Assembly (NCBI GenBank): GCA_946185345.1
Contig: CAMHJC010000018.1
Coordinates: 1 to 32,090 of the forward strand
Direction: 5' to 3'
Length of the DNA: 32,090 nt
Source: an uncultured Clostridia bacterium
Lineage (GTDB): Bacteria > Bacillota > Clostridia > Oscillospirales > Acutalibacteraceae
Shown here: positions 32,069 through 32,090 of the stretch, one piece after another
How the letters are laid out: each line of letters opens with the position of its first letter
How positions within the stretch are numbered: the stretch's first letter is position 1
Made by a program: the position numbers and the translations under genes
The notes under the pieces: model-generated
What the model was told of the DNA's origin: nothing
Seen by the model: only the letters and a program-made list of their open reading frames with translations
Database searches by the model: none

Positions 32069-32090
32069 GGAATATAAACGCTCACTTGGA

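Noticed and set aside
1-32090. tRNA, rRNA, CRISPR array, transposase or prophage genes
   Set aside because: I looked for cloverleaf ends, spaced direct repeats and transposase or phage motifs and saw none; only short non-coding repeats are present.

Overview
The window reads as chromosomal DNA of a spore-forming member of the Clostridia, probably an Oscillospiraceae/Ruminococcaceae relative. The reasons are the dprA-topA-trmFO order typical of Firmicutes, an L20-type leader before infC-rpmI-rplT, an IreB-family gene, SpoIIP and a YtvI-like protein, strong GGAGG ribosome binding sites and canonical sigma-A promoters. Genes are tightly packed and mostly on the minus strand. I see no rRNA, tRNA, CRISPR array, transposase or phage structural gene.

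Layout. 1-6.3 kb: a minus-strand operon dprA, topA, trmFO and a GNAT acetyltransferase, the last three joined by ATGA start/stop overlaps, with a SpoU-type rRNA methyltransferase gene upstream. 6.3-7.8 kb: the infC-rpmI-rplT translation operon, with a clear promoter, an attenuator leader and a probable AUA start for infC. 7.9-10 kb: murC followed by a nitroreductase. 10-16.1 kb: small membrane proteins, a zinc-ribbon membrane protein, a solute-binding lipoprotein, a YtvI/AI-2E permease, a Sel1-repeat protein and a HAD hydrolase. 16.4-18.6 kb: an RtcB-family RNA ligase and a phosphatidylserine-decarboxylase-like enzyme. 18.7-21.1 kb, plus strand: spoIIP behind a sigma-E-like promoter and a GT2 glycosyltransferase. 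21.1-23.3 kb: an alpha/beta hydrolase operon divergent from a small lipoprotein.

23.4-25.9 kb holds the most unusual content: a 99-residue free-standing RyR-domain protein downstream of a 569-residue protein with an N-terminal SLOG-like Rossmannoid region and two C-terminal pairs of membrane helices that resemble SLATT effectors. This looks like a nucleotide-signal sensing or conflict (immunity) module. The two genes are separated by a repeat-like GC-rich stretch that shares an exact 25-bp match with the start of the window.

26-27.5 kb, plus strand: two overlapping GNAT genes and a small unknown gene. 27.5-30.5 kb, minus strand: rpe, the bifunctional NAD(P)HX repair enzyme nnr, and a small membrane protein. 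30.8-32 kb: an IreB-family regulator, a small conserved unknown protein and a YbaK/EbsC deacylase.

Between genes there are several compact repeat-like elements (7.79-7.92, 11.43-11.52, 16.24-16.41, 23.88-24.02 kb). Two of them touch the 3' ends of genes and seem to supply their last codons or stop. Functions are assigned from protein motifs read by eye; no database search was possible.
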